From Gemmatimonadota bacterium (GTDB lineage: Bacteria > Gemmatimonadota > Gemmatimonadetes > Longimicrobiales > Gaopeijiaceae): 64,000 nt of DNA. Shown one piece after another: positions 44,458-54,871 of this stretch. Numbering within the stretch: the first letter of the stretch is position 1; every line of letters starts with the position of its first letter. The notes under the pieces are model-generated. The model was not told the DNA's origin, did no database searches, and saw only the letters and a program-made list of their open reading frames with translations. The stretch covers positions 21,189 through 85,188 of the forward strand of contig JAJDTB010000066.1 of assembly GCA_022827345.1 (NCBI GenBank), given 5' to 3'. Both the position numbers and the translations under genes were made by a program.

Positions 44458-45432
44458 TCACCGGCCCGCTCCACTCAGGGTCCGAGCCCTCGTGTCGGCC
44501 TCTTGGAGCAGGTCGCGGTAGTAGGGGATCGTCCTGCGCAGCCCCGTCCGCAAGTCGACCGCGGGCGACCAGCCGAGTTCGCGCCGCGCCACCGAAATGT
44601 CCGGCCGGCGCACCACAGGATCGTCCTCCGGCAGGGGAAGGAAGGTCGGCGCAACCGTGCTGCCGGTCTCCTCCATGACCATGTCGACCAGTTCGCGTAT
44701 GGTGAATTCGTCGGGGTTGCCGATGTTGACCGGGCCCGGAAGTGACGAGTGGTAGAGACGGATGATCCCCTCGACCTCGTCATCCACATGACAGAAGGAC
44801 CGGGTCTGCGTGCCGTCGCCGTAGACGGTCATCGGCTCGCCGCGCAGCCCCTGCACGATGAAGTTCGACACGACCCGCCCGTCCCCGGGCCGCATGCGGG
44901 TGCCGTAGGTATTGAAGATCCTGACGATGCGCGTGTCGAGGCCGTGGGCGCGGCGGTACGCCATCGTCATGGCCTCGGCGTATCGCTTGGCTTCGTCGTA
45001 GACCCCTCTCGGCCCCACCGGGTTCACGTTGCCCCAGTAGTCCTCCGGCTGCGGGTGGATCTGCGGATCGCCGTATACCTCGGAAGTCGAGGCCAGCAGG
45101 AAGCGGGCGCCGTGGCGCCGGGCCAGCCCGAGCGCGTGATGGGTGCCCGGTCCGCCCACCGTCAGCGTCTGGATGGGGAATTCGAGGTAGTCCACCGGGC
45201 TCGCCGGAGAGGCGAAGTGCAGGACTCCGTCAAGGGGCCACTCGACGAACAGCGGTTTCGAGATGTCGTGCTCGATCAGCCGGAAGCGGTCGTCCCCGTC
45301 CAGGTGCGCCAGGTTGCCGCTGGACCCGGTGATGTAGTTGTCGACACCGACCACCTCGTATCCCTCGGCCAGGAACCGGTCCACGAGGTGCGAGCCCAGG
45401 AAGCCCGCGGCTCCGGTGATGAGTACCCGCAC
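44458..45432 (-). CDS. UDP-glucuronate decarboxylase (UDP-xylose synthase)
   Basis: A 324-residue extended short-chain dehydrogenase. NAD-binding GAAGFLGSH (7-15), the STSEVYGDP segment (S117, E118) and the YDEAK dyad (Y145, K149) match bacterial and eukaryotic UXS, as do [18 protein letters not shown] and [18 protein letters not shown]. It decarboxylates UDP-glucuronate to UDP-xylose. The GTG at 45432 is two bases after the UDP-glucose dehydrogenase stop, with GGGGAG upstream. The adjacent dehydrogenase supplies its substrate. Confidence 0.9.
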   Translation of the reverse strand: MRVLITGAAGFLGSHLVDRFLAEGYEVVGVDNYITGSSGNLAHLDGDDRFRLIEHDISKPLFVEWPLDGVLHFASPASPVDYLEFPIQTLTVGGPGTHHALGLARRHGARFLLASTSEVYGDPQIHPQPEDYWGNVNPVGPRGVYDEAKRYAEAMTMAYRRAHGLDTRIVRIFNTYGTRMRPGDGRVVSNFIVQGLRGEPMTVYGDGTQTRSFCHVDDEVEGIIRLYHSSLPGPVNIGNPDEFTIRELVDMVMEETGSTVAPTFLPLPEDDPVVRRPDISVARRELGWSPAVDLRTGLRRTIPYYRDLLQEADTRARTLSGAGR

Positions 45433-45434
45433 GG

Positions 45435-46760
45435 CTACGCTCCCCGACCCGGACGGACCGGCGTGCGTCCCACCGAGTAGTACTCGAAGCCGTACTCGCG
45501 CATGGTGGCGCGGGTGTAGAGATTGCGTCCATCGAGAATGATCGGGCGCCCGAGCCGTCTCCGCATGCGGGCGAAGTCGGGATGGCGGTACGGGTTCCAG
45601 TCCGTGTGAATGATCAGGGCGTCCGCGCCGTCCAGAGCGTCGTAGTTGCGGTCCCGGAACTCGACGGCGTCGCCGAGCACGCGCCTCGCCTCTTCCATCG
45701 CCACCGGGTCGTGGGCGACGACGCGGGCGCCCCGCGCGAGAAGCCCCCGGATGGTCACCAGGCTGGGGGCCTCGCGCATGTCGTCGGTGTTCGGCTTGAA
45801 CGCCAATCCCCACACCGCAAGGGTCCGGCCCTTCAGGTCTTCGCCGAATTGCTCGATGCAGAGATCGAGAAGCAGCGCCTTCTGGCCCTCGTTGACCTTC
45901 TCGACCGCATCCAGGATGGCGGGGTCGACTCCCAGCTCCCTCATCGTCCGGGCCAGCGCCTTGACGTCCTTCGGAAAACAGGACCCGCCGTACCCGACGC
46001 CGGGGAAGAGGAAGGTCGGGCCGATGCGCCGGTCGGAGCCGACCCCGAGCCGCACCATGTCCACATCCGCTCCGGTCAGTTCGCAGAGCCGCGCGATCGA
46101 GTTCATTAAGCTGATCCGGGACGCCAGCATTGCGTTGGCAGCGTACTTGGTGATCTCGGCGGACGCCGTGTCCATCACCAGAACCTCGTTGCCCGTGCGC
46201 ACGAAGGGTGCGTAGAGGTCGCGGAGCGTCTCGGCTGCCACTTCGTCATCAACCCCCAGCACCACGCGGTCCGGCCGGCGGAAGTCGCTCAGAGCGGCTC
46301 CCTCCTTGAGAAACTCGGGGTTGGCGCAGACGCGGACCGTGTGGTCCGTTTCGGCCTCGATCGCCTCGCGCACGATCCGCGCCGTTCCCACCGGCACCGT
46401 GCTCTTGGTGACCACGATCCGCTCGCCATCCATGGCCCGGCCCACCTCGCGGGCCGCGGCGACAACGTGGCGCAGGTCGGCGGATCCGTCCTCGTCGGCC
46501 GGCGTCCCGACCGCAATGAAGATGATCTGGGATTCGCGCACTGCCCTCGCCACGTCGGTCGTGAAGGACAGGCGTCCCTGGGCCACGTTCTGCGCCACCA
46601 GCGTTGCCAGTCCCGGCTCGAAGAAAGGGATCTCTCCCCGCCTCAGAGCATCGATCTTGTCCTTTAGGATGTCCGCGCAGATCACATCGTTGCCGGTCTC
46701 GGCGAGACAGGCGCCCGTGGTCAGCCCGACATACCCGCTGCCCAGCACGGCGATCCTCAT
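45435..46760 (-). CDS. UDP-glucose 6-dehydrogenase
   Basis: A 441-residue enzyme that oxidises UDP-glucose to UDP-glucuronate in two NAD-dependent steps. N-terminal [10 protein letters not shown] binds [13 protein letters not shown] and NPEFLKEG are conserved substrate loops, and the catalytic Cys is C261 in [10 protein letters not shown]. The C-terminal domain begins near 320 ([20 protein letters not shown]). The ATG at 46760 has GGGGAT upstream. It is directly followed by the UDP-xylose synthase, so UDP-xylose is the probable end product. Confidence 0.93.
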   Translation of the reverse strand: MRIAVLGSGYVGLTTGACLAETGNDVICADILKDKIDALRRGEIPFFEPGLATLVAQNVAQGRLSFTTDVARAVRESQIIFIAVGTPADEDGSADLRHVVAAAREVGRAMDGERIVVTKSTVPVGTARIVREAIEAETDHTVRVCANPEFLKEGAALSDFRRPDRVVLGVDDEVAAETLRDLYAPFVRTGNEVLVMDTASAEITKYAANAMLASRISLMNSIARLCELTGADVDMVRLGVGSDRRIGPTFLFPGVGYGGSCFPKDVKALARTMRELGVDPAILDAVEKVNEGQKALLLDLCIEQFGEDLKGRTLAVWGLAFKPNTDDMREAPSLVTIRGLLARGARVVAHDPVAMEEARRVLGDAVEFRDRNYDALDGADALIIHTDWNPYRHPDFARMRRRLGRPIILDGRNLYTRATMREYGFEYYSVGRTPVRPGRGA

Positions 46761-46827
46761 GACGATCCCCGTGTGGCCCGCGCCCCTGGACCGCCCGGGG
46801 GCGAAGGGCCACCGTGACGCGAAGCGC

Positions 46828-48141
46828 TCACCCCTTGACGATCCACCGTTGCGGGCGGGCGGTGCGCGCGGCCGCGGGGATGGAAGCCGTGACGTTGCGT
46901 GCGTCGACCAGGACCCGCGACCGCTCGAAGATTGCGTCAAGGTCGAAGCTGGAGTGGTCCGTCACGATCACCACGGCGTCGACCGAGTCGAAGAGCGCGT
47001 CGTCAAGCGGCTCCGATTTCAGCGGCGGACCCGCGTGCGGCCGCCACTCGGGAACGTGCGGATCGTGATACGCCACGGTGGCGCCATCGCGCTCCAGCAG
47101 CTCGAGAATCGCCAGCGCCGGCGACTCCCGCACATCGTCCACATCCTTCTTGTAGGCCACGCCAAGCAGGAGAATCAGCGCACCCTTCACTGACCTGTGC
47201 CGGCGGTTCAGCGCCTCCCTGACCTTGCCCGCCACGAATCCGGGCATCTCGGCGTTGACCTCCGACGCGAGATCGATGAAGCGGGTGCGGTAGTCCATCG
47301 ACCGCATCTTCCACGACAGGTAGTGCGGATCGACCGGGAGGCAGTGTCCGCCCAGCCCCGGGCCCGGGGTGAATTTCATGAACCCGAACGGCTTGGTGGC
47401 CGCCGCCTCGATCACCTCCCAGATGTCCAGGCCCAGCCGTTCCGCGATCAGCGCCATCTCGTTGACAAGCCCGATGTTGACCGCGCGAAACGCATTCTCG
47501 AGGATCTTGGTCAATTCGGCCGCTTCAGCCGACGAGACCGGCACCATGTCTTCGACGAAACGCGAGTAGAAGGCCGCCCCGATCTCGGTGCAGCGCTCGG
47601 TAACGCCGCCGATGACCTTCGGCGTGTTGCCGATCTTCCAGACCGCGTTGCCCGGATCGACCCGTTCCGGCGAGAAACAGAGGAAGAAGTCCCTGCCCGC
47701 CTGGAGCCCGCCCTCTTCGAGCAGCGGCTGCACGACTTCGCGGGTGGTCCCCGGATAGGTGGTTGATTCCAGCACGATCAACTGGCCCTCCACCAGGGCC
47801 TCCGCCACCGCCCGGGACGCGGCCAGGATGGCGGAAATGTCGGGGTCCCGCGTGCTGGACAGCGGCGTTGGCACGCAGATCGCCACCGCCGGGCACTCGG
47901 CCAGCCTGGCCATGTCGGCGGTTGCCTCCAGTCGCCCGCTCCGCACCGCCCCTCCCACGTCGTCGTCGTCGAGATCGGAGATGTGGCTGCGGCCCGCGTT
48001 TACTCCGTCGACGACCTCCTGGTCGACATCGAACCCGATGACCCTGATGCCGCAGCCGGCGGCCTGCGCGGCCAGTGGCAGGCCCACGTAGCCCAGGCCA
48101 ACCACCCCGAAGGCGGCTCCTTCAGGCGGGCTGGGGGTCAT
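46828..48141 (-). CDS. nucleotide-sugar dehydrogenase, WecC/WbpA type
   Basis: A 437-residue UDP-HexNAc 6-dehydrogenase. GLGYVGLPLA binds NAD; the catalytic Cys is C267 in GPGLGGHCLPVDPHYLSWK, the form typical of UDP-N-acetylglucosamine or -mannosamine dehydrogenases and distinct from the UDP-glucose type next door. LLGVAYKKDVDDVRESPA marks the C-terminal domain. The ATG at 48141 follows an AAGGA Shine-Dalgarno. It probably makes a uronic acid for surface polysaccharide. No glycosyltransferase genes are adjacent. Confidence 0.88.
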   Translation of the reverse strand: MTPSPPEGAAFGVVGLGYVGLPLAAQAAGCGIRVIGFDVDQEVVDGVNAGRSHISDLDDDDVGGAVRSGRLEATADMARLAECPAVAICVPTPLSSTRDPDISAILAASRAVAEALVEGQLIVLESTTYPGTTREVVQPLLEEGGLQAGRDFFLCFSPERVDPGNAVWKIGNTPKVIGGVTERCTEIGAAFYSRFVEDMVPVSSAEAAELTKILENAFRAVNIGLVNEMALIAERLGLDIWEVIEAAATKPFGFMKFTPGPGLGGHCLPVDPHYLSWKMRSMDYRTRFIDLASEVNAEMPGFVAGKVREALNRRHRSVKGALILLLGVAYKKDVDDVRESPALAILELLERDGATVAYHDPHVPEWRPHAGPPLKSEPLDDALFDSVDAVVIVTDHSSFDLDAIFERSRVLVDARNVTASIPAAARTARPQRWIVKG

Positions 48142-48237
48142 TGCGTCCTTCCGCTCCACGACGAAGGTCGCACGGAGACCGAAAAGAAGATGCGCGGCTC
48201 AACCACCGGACCGTGAAGCCCCCGCGCGCCAGCCGGT

Positions 48238-48783
48238 TCAGGAAGAGGGTCCGGACTCCTCGCCCGACTCCGCCCCGTCTACCGACACCGATGAGATTTC
48301 GATGAAATCCTCGGCGAATTCCGCCTGGAAGCGATCCGAATCCTGCGGGAACGCGCCGGCCGCCTGCCACGCGTCCAGGACGGAATCCGACATTGCCGTG
48401 ACCATCCCTGTCACGGTCACCGAAGCGCCGGCCATCACCGACACCGAATCGGCCAGAGCCGCCTCCGAGAGGTGCAGCAGATAGGCGGTTTGCTGGGCGT
48501 CTTCGAGGCTTGTCCAGAAGGAATGCGGTCCGAGCAGACTTGTAACGGCGACCCCCTCCAGTGAGATCTCCTGCCCGATGTAGCTGTCCGTCGCCGTTGA
48601 GAAATCCGCAAACGCGATCGCGTTGACGAGTTCGGTGTCAACAACCTCTTCAACCACGATCTCCGTCGGCTCGGCCGTAACCGAAAGCCAGTACAGGAAG
48701 CCACCGATTGCCAGGAAGCACAGGATCATCAGCGGGGTGCCCAGCCTAGCCGAACCTGCCCGGGACTTCAGGAACATTGCCAT
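48238..48783 (-). CDS. hypothetical membrane-anchored protein
   Basis: A 181-residue protein with one N-terminal TM helix (LMILCFLAIGGFLYWLSV, about 18-35) and a basic cytoplasmic start. The periplasmic part is acidic. Its middle, with YIGQEISLEGVAVTSLLGPHSFWTSL and VTVTGMVTAM, suggests an OB-fold-like small beta-barrel. The tail is rich in Ser, Glu and Gly. No family was recognised. It stands between rplQ and the nucleotide-sugar genes and is probably a separate unit. Confidence 0.55.
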   Translation of the reverse strand: MAMFLKSRAGSARLGTPLMILCFLAIGGFLYWLSVTAEPTEIVVEEVVDTELVNAIAFADFSTATDSYIGQEISLEGVAVTSLLGPHSFWTSLEDAQQTAYLLHLSEAALADSVSVMAGASVTVTGMVTAMSDSVLDAWQAAGAFPQDSDRFQAEFAEDFIEISSVSVDGAESGEESGPSS

Positions 48784-48853
48784 CTGCCTTCCATATCCGT
48801 GTTCATGTCTGGTGGAGGTCCCAGCGCGGGCCTCGTCTGCGTGCGGGATTCTA

Positions 48854-49207
48854 TCACACCAATTCGATCAGCGCCATATCTGCCGCATCCCCCTTGCGGG
48901 GCGCCCCCAGCTTCAGGATTCGCGTATAGCCTCCAGGCCGCTCCGTGTACCGCGGCCCCAGGTCGTCGAACAGCTTGCCCAGGACCTCCCGGTCGGAAAT
49001 CCGGCGCGCTGCCTGCCGCCGGGCATGAAGGTCGCCACGCTTCGCGAGCGTGATGAGTCGCTCCGCGTACGGGCGCAGTTCCTTGGCTCGGGCCTCGGTT
49101 GTGGTGATTCGCTCATGCTGAAAGAGCGAGGTGGCCATATTCCTCAACAGCGCCCGTCTGTGGCTTGGAGACCGTGACAGGCCCCTGCCTTTCTTCCTGT
49201 GACGCAT
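48854..49207 (-). CDS. rplQ: 50S ribosomal protein L17
   Basis: A 117-residue L17 with the usual [23 protein letters not shown] start and the [13 protein letters not shown] motif. It binds 23S rRNA near the exit tunnel. It is the last gene of the alpha operon, 28 bases after rpoA, the standard bacterial order. Length and N-terminus match the family. Confidence 0.97.
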   Translation of the reverse strand: MRHRKKGRGLSRSPSHRRALLRNMATSLFQHERITTTEARAKELRPYAERLITLAKRGDLHARRQAARRISDREVLGKLFDDLGPRYTERPGGYTRILKLGAPRKGDAADMALIELV

Positions 49208-49235
49208 CGTTACCGTTCCCTCGTCCGCAAAACGT

Positions 49236-50279
49236 CTATTCGCTCGCCCCGGCGGGGGCCTCTTCCTCGACGAAAAACATGCGGCCGTCTTCGCGAAGCT
49301 CCAGCTTCATGCCGAAGCGCAGTCCGTGCTCGGTGAGGAATTCGTAGATCTCCTGCAGGGATTTCTTGCCGAAGTTGTCGATCGTCAGCATTTCCGCCTC
49401 GCTGCGGGTGACCAGGTCCCCCAGAGTCTTGATCGACTCCCGCTGCAGCGAATTGCGGGAACGCACGCTCAGCTCCGCGAGGTCCTCGATGGACGTCTCG
49501 AAGAGCTTGACCATCTGCTGGGGCACCGGCATCGCCTCGGTGGGCTTCGCCACGGGAGGCCCGCCCTCGGTGAAATACAGCAGGTACTCGAGATGACGGC
49601 GCACGAGCTCAGCCGAGTAGCGGATCGCCCGCTCGGGATCGACCGATCCGTCGGTCTCCACATGAACGGTGAGGCAATCGAAGTCGGTCCGCTGGCCGAC
49701 GCGCGTCTCCTCGACGGTGAAGTTGGCCCGCAGCACCGGGTTGTATATGGCGTCGATCCTCACGAGGTCGACCGGGGCGTCCCGCGGCATCGAATGCTGA
49801 TCGGCCAGGACGAAGCCGCGTCCCTTGTTCACGCGGAGTTCGATGTTGAGGTCGACATCGTCCTCGAGCGTCAGAATATGATGGTCGGGGTCGTGCACGG
49901 TGACCGAAGCCGGGCCCCGGATCTTCGCCGCGGTAACCGGACCGGCCTTCTTGGCACTGATCTCCAGCACCGCCTCGTCCACGTCGTCATCGAGGCTGAG
50001 CACCAGATACTTCAGGTTCTGAATCACCTGGTGCACGTCTTCAACCACGGATGAGATCGTCTGGTGTTCGTGCACCACGCCGCTGATGCGAAATGCCCAC
50101 ACCGCCGATCCCTGCAACGAAGAAAGCAGGACGCGGCGGACCGAGTTTCCGAGCGTATGCCCATAACCCCGCTCAAGCGGCTCCAGGACGAAGTCCGCAG
50201 AGCGGCCATCGTCCGATACCTTGGCAATTTCAACGCGCTCCGGCAGCACGAGACCGGTAAGATCAAGCTCCAGATTCAC
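49236..50279 (-). CDS. rpoA: RNA polymerase alpha subunit
   Basis: A 347-residue RpoA. The N-terminal dimerisation and assembly domain spans about 1-235 ([20 protein letters not shown]). The C-terminal domain (about 265-330: [31 protein letters not shown]) contacts UP elements and activators. The linker has an Ala/Pro-poor [17 protein letters not shown] stretch. Between rpsD and rplQ as in most bacteria; the gap to rpsD is 81 bases, the largest within the alpha section. Confidence 0.97.
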   Translation of the reverse strand: MNLELDLTGLVLPERVEIAKVSDDGRSADFVLEPLERGYGHTLGNSVRRVLLSSLQGSAVWAFRISGVVHEHQTISSVVEDVHQVIQNLKYLVLSLDDDVDEAVLEISAKKAGPVTAAKIRGPASVTVHDPDHHILTLEDDVDLNIELRVNKGRGFVLADQHSMPRDAPVDLVRIDAIYNPVLRANFTVEETRVGQRTDFDCLTVHVETDGSVDPERAIRYSAELVRRHLEYLLYFTEGGPPVAKPTEAMPVPQQMVKLFETSIEDLAELSVRSRNSLQRESIKTLGDLVTRSEAEMLTIDNFGKKSLQEIYEFLTEHGLRFGMKLELREDGRMFFVEEEAPAGASE

Positions 50280-50360
50280 CTCGGTGTACCTCCTGGTATG
50301 TCTTTTTCGCGTTTGTTCGGCTCATGTCGGGGTCGCGCGACTGTCGCGATCCCGATGCGC

Positions 50361-50996
50361 CTACTTGGAATAGAGTTCGACAATCAACTGTTCCTGGGCC
50401 GCCAGCGGAATGTCTCCCCGCCTCGGCTCGCGCGTCATCCTGCCGACCCTGTTCTTTTCGTCGAGCGCCAGCCAGTCGAGCAGCTGCGGCCGGGACCGCG
50501 CACCCAGGCTGACCTCCACAATCTCCAACTCGCGCGAACCCTCGCGCAGCGCCACCTCGTCTCCCGCGGAAACGCGGTAGCTGGGAATGTTCACGACCCT
50601 GCCGTTGACCTGGACGTGCCGGTGGCGGACCAACTGACGGGCCTGCCGCCGGTTCGTGGTGAGGCCAAGCCGGAACACGACGTTGTCGAGCCGGCTCTCG
50701 AGCGCGACGATGAGGTTTGCGCCCGTCACCCCGGGACGCCCCGCCGCGAACTCGAAGAGATTGCGGAACTGCTTTTCGTGAAGCCCGTAGATCCGCTTGA
50801 CCTTCTGCTTTTCACGCAGCTGAACCGCGTAGTCGGACTGCTTCCGCCGACGGGCGGCAGCCGGGCCGAGGTGTCCTGGCGGATACTGGCGACGTTCCAC
50901 CGGACATTTTTCCGTGTAGCATTTCGTGCCCTTGAGGAAGAGCTTCTGTCCCTCCCTGCGGCACCGCTTGCAAACCGGACCTGTATATCGTGCCAT
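50361..50996 (-). CDS. rpsD: 30S ribosomal protein S4
   Basis: A 211-residue S4, a primary 16S rRNA-binding assembly protein. The zinc-binding form is indicated by C9, C12, C26 and C31 near the N-terminus. The S4 RNA-binding domain (RLDNVVFRLGLTTNRRQARQLVRHRHVQVNGRVV, split here by position 98-131) is intact. It follows rpsK by 21 bases. S4 often autoregulates its operon, but no leader structure was assigned here. Confidence 0.97.
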   Translation of the reverse strand: MARYTGPVCKRCRREGQKLFLKGTKCYTEKCPVERRQYPPGHLGPAAARRRKQSDYAVQLREKQKVKRIYGLHEKQFRNLFEFAAGRPGVTGANLIVALESRLDNVVFRLGLTTNRRQARQLVRHRHVQVNGRVVNIPSYRVSAGDEVALREGSRELEIVEVSLGARSRPQLLDWLALDEKNRVGRMTREPRRGDIPLAAQEQLIVELYSK

Positions 50997-51017
50997 TTGT
51001 AAAGCGTTCTTCTTCCG

Positions 51018-51410
51018 TCAGACGCGACGTTTCTTGGGTGGCCGGCACCCGTTGTGGGGAAGCGGCGTTACGTCGTGGATCGAATCGATGTGGAGTCCCG
51101 CCGCGGCAAGGGCCTGAATCGCCGACTCCCTGCCGGAGCCGGGCCCCTGGACCCGCACGACCACCTTGCGAACCCCCATGGCGACGGCCTCACGACCGGC
51201 CTGTTCGGCGGCCATTGTAGCGGCGAAAGGAGTCGACTTCTTCGATCCCTTGAAGCCTGCAGTGCCCGCCGAAGCCCACACCAGCGCGTTTCCGGCCTTG
51301 TCCGCAATCGTGATCAGCGTGTTGTTGAACGTCGCCTTGATGTGGGCAACGCCATCCGACGCCACGATCTTCTTGGTCTTCCTGGTTCTGGTCGATCTGG
51401 GTTTAGCCAA
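51018..51410 (-). CDS. rpsK: 30S ribosomal protein S11
   Basis: A 130-residue S11, part of the mRNA exit platform. Core motifs [16 protein letters not shown] and [10 protein letters not shown] are present. The start is TTG (51410), supported by GGAGG about 10 bases upstream and by the basic N-terminus [14 protein letters not shown] longer frame upstream is a shadow of rpsM. Gap to rpsM is 38 bases. Confidence 0.95.
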   Translation of the reverse strand: MAKPRSTRTRKTKKIVASDGVAHIKATFNNTLITIADKAGNALVWASAGTAGFKGSKKSTPFAATMAAEQAGREAVAMGVRKVVVRVQGPGSGRESAIQALAAAGLHIDSIHDVTPLPHNGCRPPKKRRV

Positions 51411-51448
51411 ACGGCACCTGCCTCCGGGGATTGGCCTGGTCGGGGTAA

Positions 51449-51829
51449 CTACTTCTTGGGAGCCTTCTTCTTGCCCGCGATCGCGCGCCGCGGGCCCTTC
51501 TTGGTGCGGGCGTTCGTGTGCGTCCGCTGGCCCCGGACCGGCAACCCGCGCCGATGACGGAGACCACGGTAGCAGCCGATGTCCATCAGCCGCTTGATAT
51601 TCATCGAAACTTCGGTGCGCAGCGCGCCTTCGACCTTGTAGTTGGACTCGATCTCGACGCGCAGCCGGCTGGCGTCCTCGTCGGTCAGCTCGTGGGTGCG
51701 CCGGTTCCGATCGATGCCCGTCGCATCGAGGATCTGCCGGGAGCGAACCGGTCCCACGCCATAGATGTAGGTGAGTGCAACCTCGATCCGCTTGGTTCTG
51801 GGAAGGTCGATCCCCGCAATACGTGCCAT
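51449..51829 (-). CDS. rpsM: 30S ribosomal protein S13
   Basis: A 126-residue S13. [20 protein letters not shown] at the N-terminus and the [20 protein letters not shown] tail are diagnostic. It sits in the head of the small subunit and contacts the P-site tRNA through its C-terminal tail. It begins 14 bases after rpmJ ends. Confidence 0.97.
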   Translation of the reverse strand: MARIAGIDLPRTKRIEVALTYIYGVGPVRSRQILDATGIDRNRRTHELTDEDASRLRVEIESNYKVEGALRTEVSMNIKRLMDIGCYRGLRHRRGLPVRGQRTHTNARTKKGPRRAIAGKKKAPKK

Positions 51830-51843
51830 CTGGGTGTTTCTCC

Positions 51844-51960
51844 TCAGCCCTGTCGCTGCTTGTGCCGAGCGTTCCGACTGCAGATGACGCGCACCACCCC
51901 ACGGCGGCGCACGACCCGGCAGTATTCACACATCGGCTTCACGCTGGTCCGTACTTTCAC
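51844..51960 (-). CDS. rpmJ: 50S ribosomal protein L36
   Basis: A 38-residue gene read from a GTG at 51960, preceded by AGGAGG 9 bases upstream. The product begins [14 protein letters not shown] and ends RHKQRQG. Zinc ligands are C11, C14, C27 and H33, so this is the zinc-containing form. It lies between map and rpsM, the position where infA and rpmJ usually occur together. Confidence 0.93.
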   Translation of the reverse strand: MKVRTSVKPMCEYCRVVRRRGVVRVICSRNARHKQRQG

Positions 51961-52024
51961 TGAGCTTCGACCTCCTGATCGGACACGGTTCCCTGAATCG
52001 GGGCACAGCTTATTAAGGTAACCA

Positions 52025-52876
52025 TCATGGATGCCGTATGGTAGTACTCAGGGGCCCGGCCACCGCCGGATCGTGCCCCTCGCGTTCGTCCGGCCTGTCC
52101 CAGATGCCCCCCCCGGTGAGAACCGCCGGGCCATCGGCCGTGACGGCGACCGTATGCTCGAAGTGGGCCGACAGACAGCCGTCCGCCGTGCTCACCGTCC
52201 AGCGGTCGGAGAGGGTGCGTATCTGGTCCGTGCCCGCGGCGAGCATGGGCTCGATCGCGAGAACCATGCCCGGCTGAAGCGGCACGCCGCGCCCCCGGCG
52301 ACCCACGTTCGACACCTGGGGCTCCTCGTGGATTTCCCGGCCGACCCCGTGCCCGACAAGATCGGGAATGATGGCGAGCCCGGTCCCGCGCACCCGCTCG
52401 ACGACTGCCGCCCCGATGTCGCCGACGTGGTTGCCCGGCACGGCCGCCGCGACCGCAAGCCGCAGCGCATCGCGGGTCACATCCATGATGTGCGCCGCTT
52501 CGGCCCCGATCTCTCCCACGGGAAAGGTGAAGGCGGAATCGGCGCACCAGCCCCCCCGCCGCACACCCACGTCGATGGACACGATGTCGCCGCCGCGGAG
52601 GCGGCGCTTCGCCGGGATCCCGTGCACGACCTCTGCGTTGATGCTGATGCAGGCGCTGCCCGGGAAGCCGTACAGACCCTTGAAGGCAGGAACCGCGCCG
52701 TCGTGCGACCGGACGTACTCGTCGACGAACCGATCCAGCGCCGCGGTGGTCACCCCGGGCACGACGAGCGGCTCGATCTCGTCCATCAGCGCGGCGATGA
52801 TGCATCCTCCCTGCGCGATCGCCTCGATCTCGGCAGGCGATTTCAGGTGGATCGCCCCGGCGCGTTGCCTCGCCAC
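52025..52876 (-). CDS. map: type I methionine aminopeptidase
   Basis: A 283-residue MetAP that removes the initiator Met. All five metal ligands are visible: D102, D113, H176, E209 and E240, with H85 in the substrate pocket. GTG start at 52876, seven bases after adk. The C-terminal tail beyond residue 255 ([15 protein letters not shown] and on) is slightly longer than in E. coli. It lies in the usual secY-adk-map order. Confidence 0.95.
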   Translation of the reverse strand: MARQRAGAIHLKSPAEIEAIAQGGCIIAALMDEIEPLVVPGVTTAALDRFVDEYVRSHDGAVPAFKGLYGFPGSACISINAEVVHGIPAKRRLRGGDIVSIDVGVRRGGWCADSAFTFPVGEIGAEAAHIMDVTRDALRLAVAAAVPGNHVGDIGAAVVERVRGTGLAIIPDLVGHGVGREIHEEPQVSNVGRRGRGVPLQPGMVLAIEPMLAAGTDQIRTLSDRWTVSTADGCLSAHFEHTVAVTADGPAVLTGGGIWDRPDEREGHDPAVAGPLSTTIRHP

Positions 52877-52882
52877 TGGCTG

Positions 52883-53524
52883 CTACACTCCGAGCGCGCC
52901 GCGCAGGGCGGCCTGAACTTCGTCGATCCCGCCCTCGGCGTGCACGCGAGAGAGAAGCCCGCGGGCGTCGTAGTATCCGACGAGCGGCGCCGTCAGTTCA
53001 TGGTACACGGCGAGGCGCGTACGCACGGTGTCGGGCTGGTCGTCGGCGCGGTGAATGAGCGGCTCGCCCGTATCGTCGCAGAATCCCTCTCGGCGCGGCG
53101 GGTCGAAGTAGACGTTGTAGACGCGTCCCGACGGCGACGAACGCCGCCCGGAAATCCGCTTGAAGAGCACGGAATCGTCTGCTTCGAGGAGCGCCACCCT
53201 GTCGACGCCGCGCTGCTGGCCCGCAAGGGCCTCGTCCAGCGCCTCCGCCTGGGCGACGGTGCGCGGGAATCCGTCGAAGATCACTCCACGCTCGGGCCCG
53301 AGTTCCGCCAGGTGCTCCTGGACCAGACCGATGATCACGTCGTCCGGCACCAGATCCCCGGCATCCATGTACCCGCGCGCTTCCAGCCCGAGTGCCGTGC
53401 CCTCTCTGAGCGCGGCCCGAAGCAGGTCGCCGGTGGACACGTGCGCCCAATCCAGCGCGCGGCTGAGCCGCACCCCCTGCGTTCCCTTGCCGACCCCCGG
53501 AGATCCCAGGAGGACGACCACCAT
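52883..53524 (-). CDS. adk: adenylate kinase
   Basis: A 213-residue Adk converting AMP and ATP to two ADP. P-loop GSPGVGKGTQ begins at residue 7 of the chosen ATG, exactly as in E. coli; a GTG 18 bases earlier is also in frame. DGFPRT and the LID segment GRRSSPSGRVYNVYFDPP are present, and the LID lacks the four zinc cysteines. Between secY and map, tightly packed. Confidence 0.95.
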   Translation of the reverse strand: MVVVLLGSPGVGKGTQGVRLSRALDWAHVSTGDLLRAALREGTALGLEARGYMDAGDLVPDDVIIGLVQEHLAELGPERGVIFDGFPRTVAQAEALDEALAGQQRGVDRVALLEADDSVLFKRISGRRSSPSGRVYNVYFDPPRREGFCDDTGEPLIHRADDQPDTVRTRLAVYHELTAPLVGYYDARGLLSRVHAEGGIDEVQAALRGALGV

Positions 53525-53549
53525 TCCCGCCGTCTTCGCCACGCGCTGC

Positions 53550-54863
53550 CTACATGTAGCGCTGACGGCCGCGCATCTTCACCCTGCCCTTCTTCATGAA
53601 GCCGTCGTAGTGACGCAGCAGCAGGTGCTGCTGAGCCTGCTGGACCGTGTCCAGACCGACTCCGACCACAATCAGAAGGCTCGTGCCGCCAAAGGCGAAG
53701 TTCTGAATCCCGAAGATGTCGAAGATGAAGAAGGGGACGAGCGCGATGAAGGCCAGGTACATCGATCCGGGCAGCGTCACGCGCGTGAGGATCCGGTCGA
53801 TGTATTCGGCCGTGCGCGCACCCGGCTTGACGCCGGGGATGAAGGCGCCCTGCTTCTTCAGGTTTTCGGCGAGGTCGACGGGGTTGAAGATGATCGCCGT
53901 GTAGAAATACGTGAAGAAGACGATCAGCACAGCATAGGTGAGGTAGTACGCCCAGTTCCCCGGCTGGAAGATGGCCGCGAGATCCGAGATGAATCCGATC
54001 GAGCTGAACGCCGCGAGAGTCCCCGGCACCACGATGAAGGACTGCGCGAAGATGATCGGCATCACGCCGGCGGAGTTGATGCGCAGCGGGATGTGGCTCT
54101 TCTGGCCCTCCTGGATCCGGCCCCGCCCCACGACCTTGCGCGGAATCTGCACGGGGATCCGCCGGGCCGCCATCGTCATTGCGACGACGCCCGCGGTGAT
54201 CCCGACCAGGACGCCGAGAAGCGCGAGTATGGCGAAAAGGCCGATCTCGCCGACCATGAGCGACTCCCAGGTACGCGCCACCGCGCTCGGGAACCCCTGG
54301 ATGATCGAGAAGAAGATCATCAGCGACATGCCGTTGCCGACGCCACGCTCCGTGATCTGCTCCCCCAGCCACATCACGAACACGCCACCGACGGTCAGGA
54401 CGACCACGGTCGTGAAGGCGAAGGTGGGGCCCGGGGAGGGAACGGCACTGCCCAGCCCCTGCAGGAAGTTGGCGTAGGCGAACGCCTGAATCACGCACAG
54501 CAGCACCGTGGTGTAACGGGTCCACTGCGTCAGCTTCTTGCGGCCCTGTTCACCTTCCTTCTGCAGCTTCTCGACGGTCGGGAAGACCGCCGCGAGCAGC
54601 TGGAACATGATGCTCGCCGAAATGTACGGCATGATCCCGAGCGCCAGGATCGTCGCCCGGCTGAGGCCGCCGCCCACGAACATGTCGTAGACGCCGAGGA
54701 AGGTCTGTGAGAACTGGCCGGCGAGCTGCTGCAGCGCCCCGACATCCACACCGGGTACGGTGATATGCGACCCGATCCGGTAGATCAGCATGATCAAGAG
54801 CGTGAAGAGAATCTTGTTCTTCAGCTCCGGGACCCGAAAGAGATTCGGGATGGGATTGGCCAT
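53550..54863 (-). CDS. secY: preprotein translocase subunit SecY
   Basis: A 437-residue channel protein with ten predicted TM helices. The plug and first helices (KILFTLLIMLIYRIGSHITVPGV) and the cytoplasmic loop MTMAARRIPVQIPRK, which contacts SecA and ribosomes, are easily seen. It partners with the SecA encoded at 38478-41810. It follows rplO after eight bases in the spc section. Confidence 0.97.
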   Translation of the reverse strand: MANPIPNLFRVPELKNKILFTLLIMLIYRIGSHITVPGVDVGALQQLAGQFSQTFLGVYDMFVGGGLSRATILALGIMPYISASIMFQLLAAVFPTVEKLQKEGEQGRKKLTQWTRYTTVLLCVIQAFAYANFLQGLGSAVPSPGPTFAFTTVVVLTVGGVFVMWLGEQITERGVGNGMSLMIFFSIIQGFPSAVARTWESLMVGEIGLFAILALLGVLVGITAGVVAMTMAARRIPVQIPRKVVGRGRIQEGQKSHIPLRINSAGVMPIIFAQSFIVVPGTLAAFSSIGFISDLAAIFQPGNWAYYLTYAVLIVFFTYFYTAIIFNPVDLAENLKKQGAFIPGVKPGARTAEYIDRILTRVTLPGSMYLAFIALVPFFIFDIFGIQNFAFGGTSLLIVVGVGLDTVQQAQQHLLLRHYDGFMKKGRVKMRGRQRYM

Positions 54864-54871
54864 CGCCGGAC

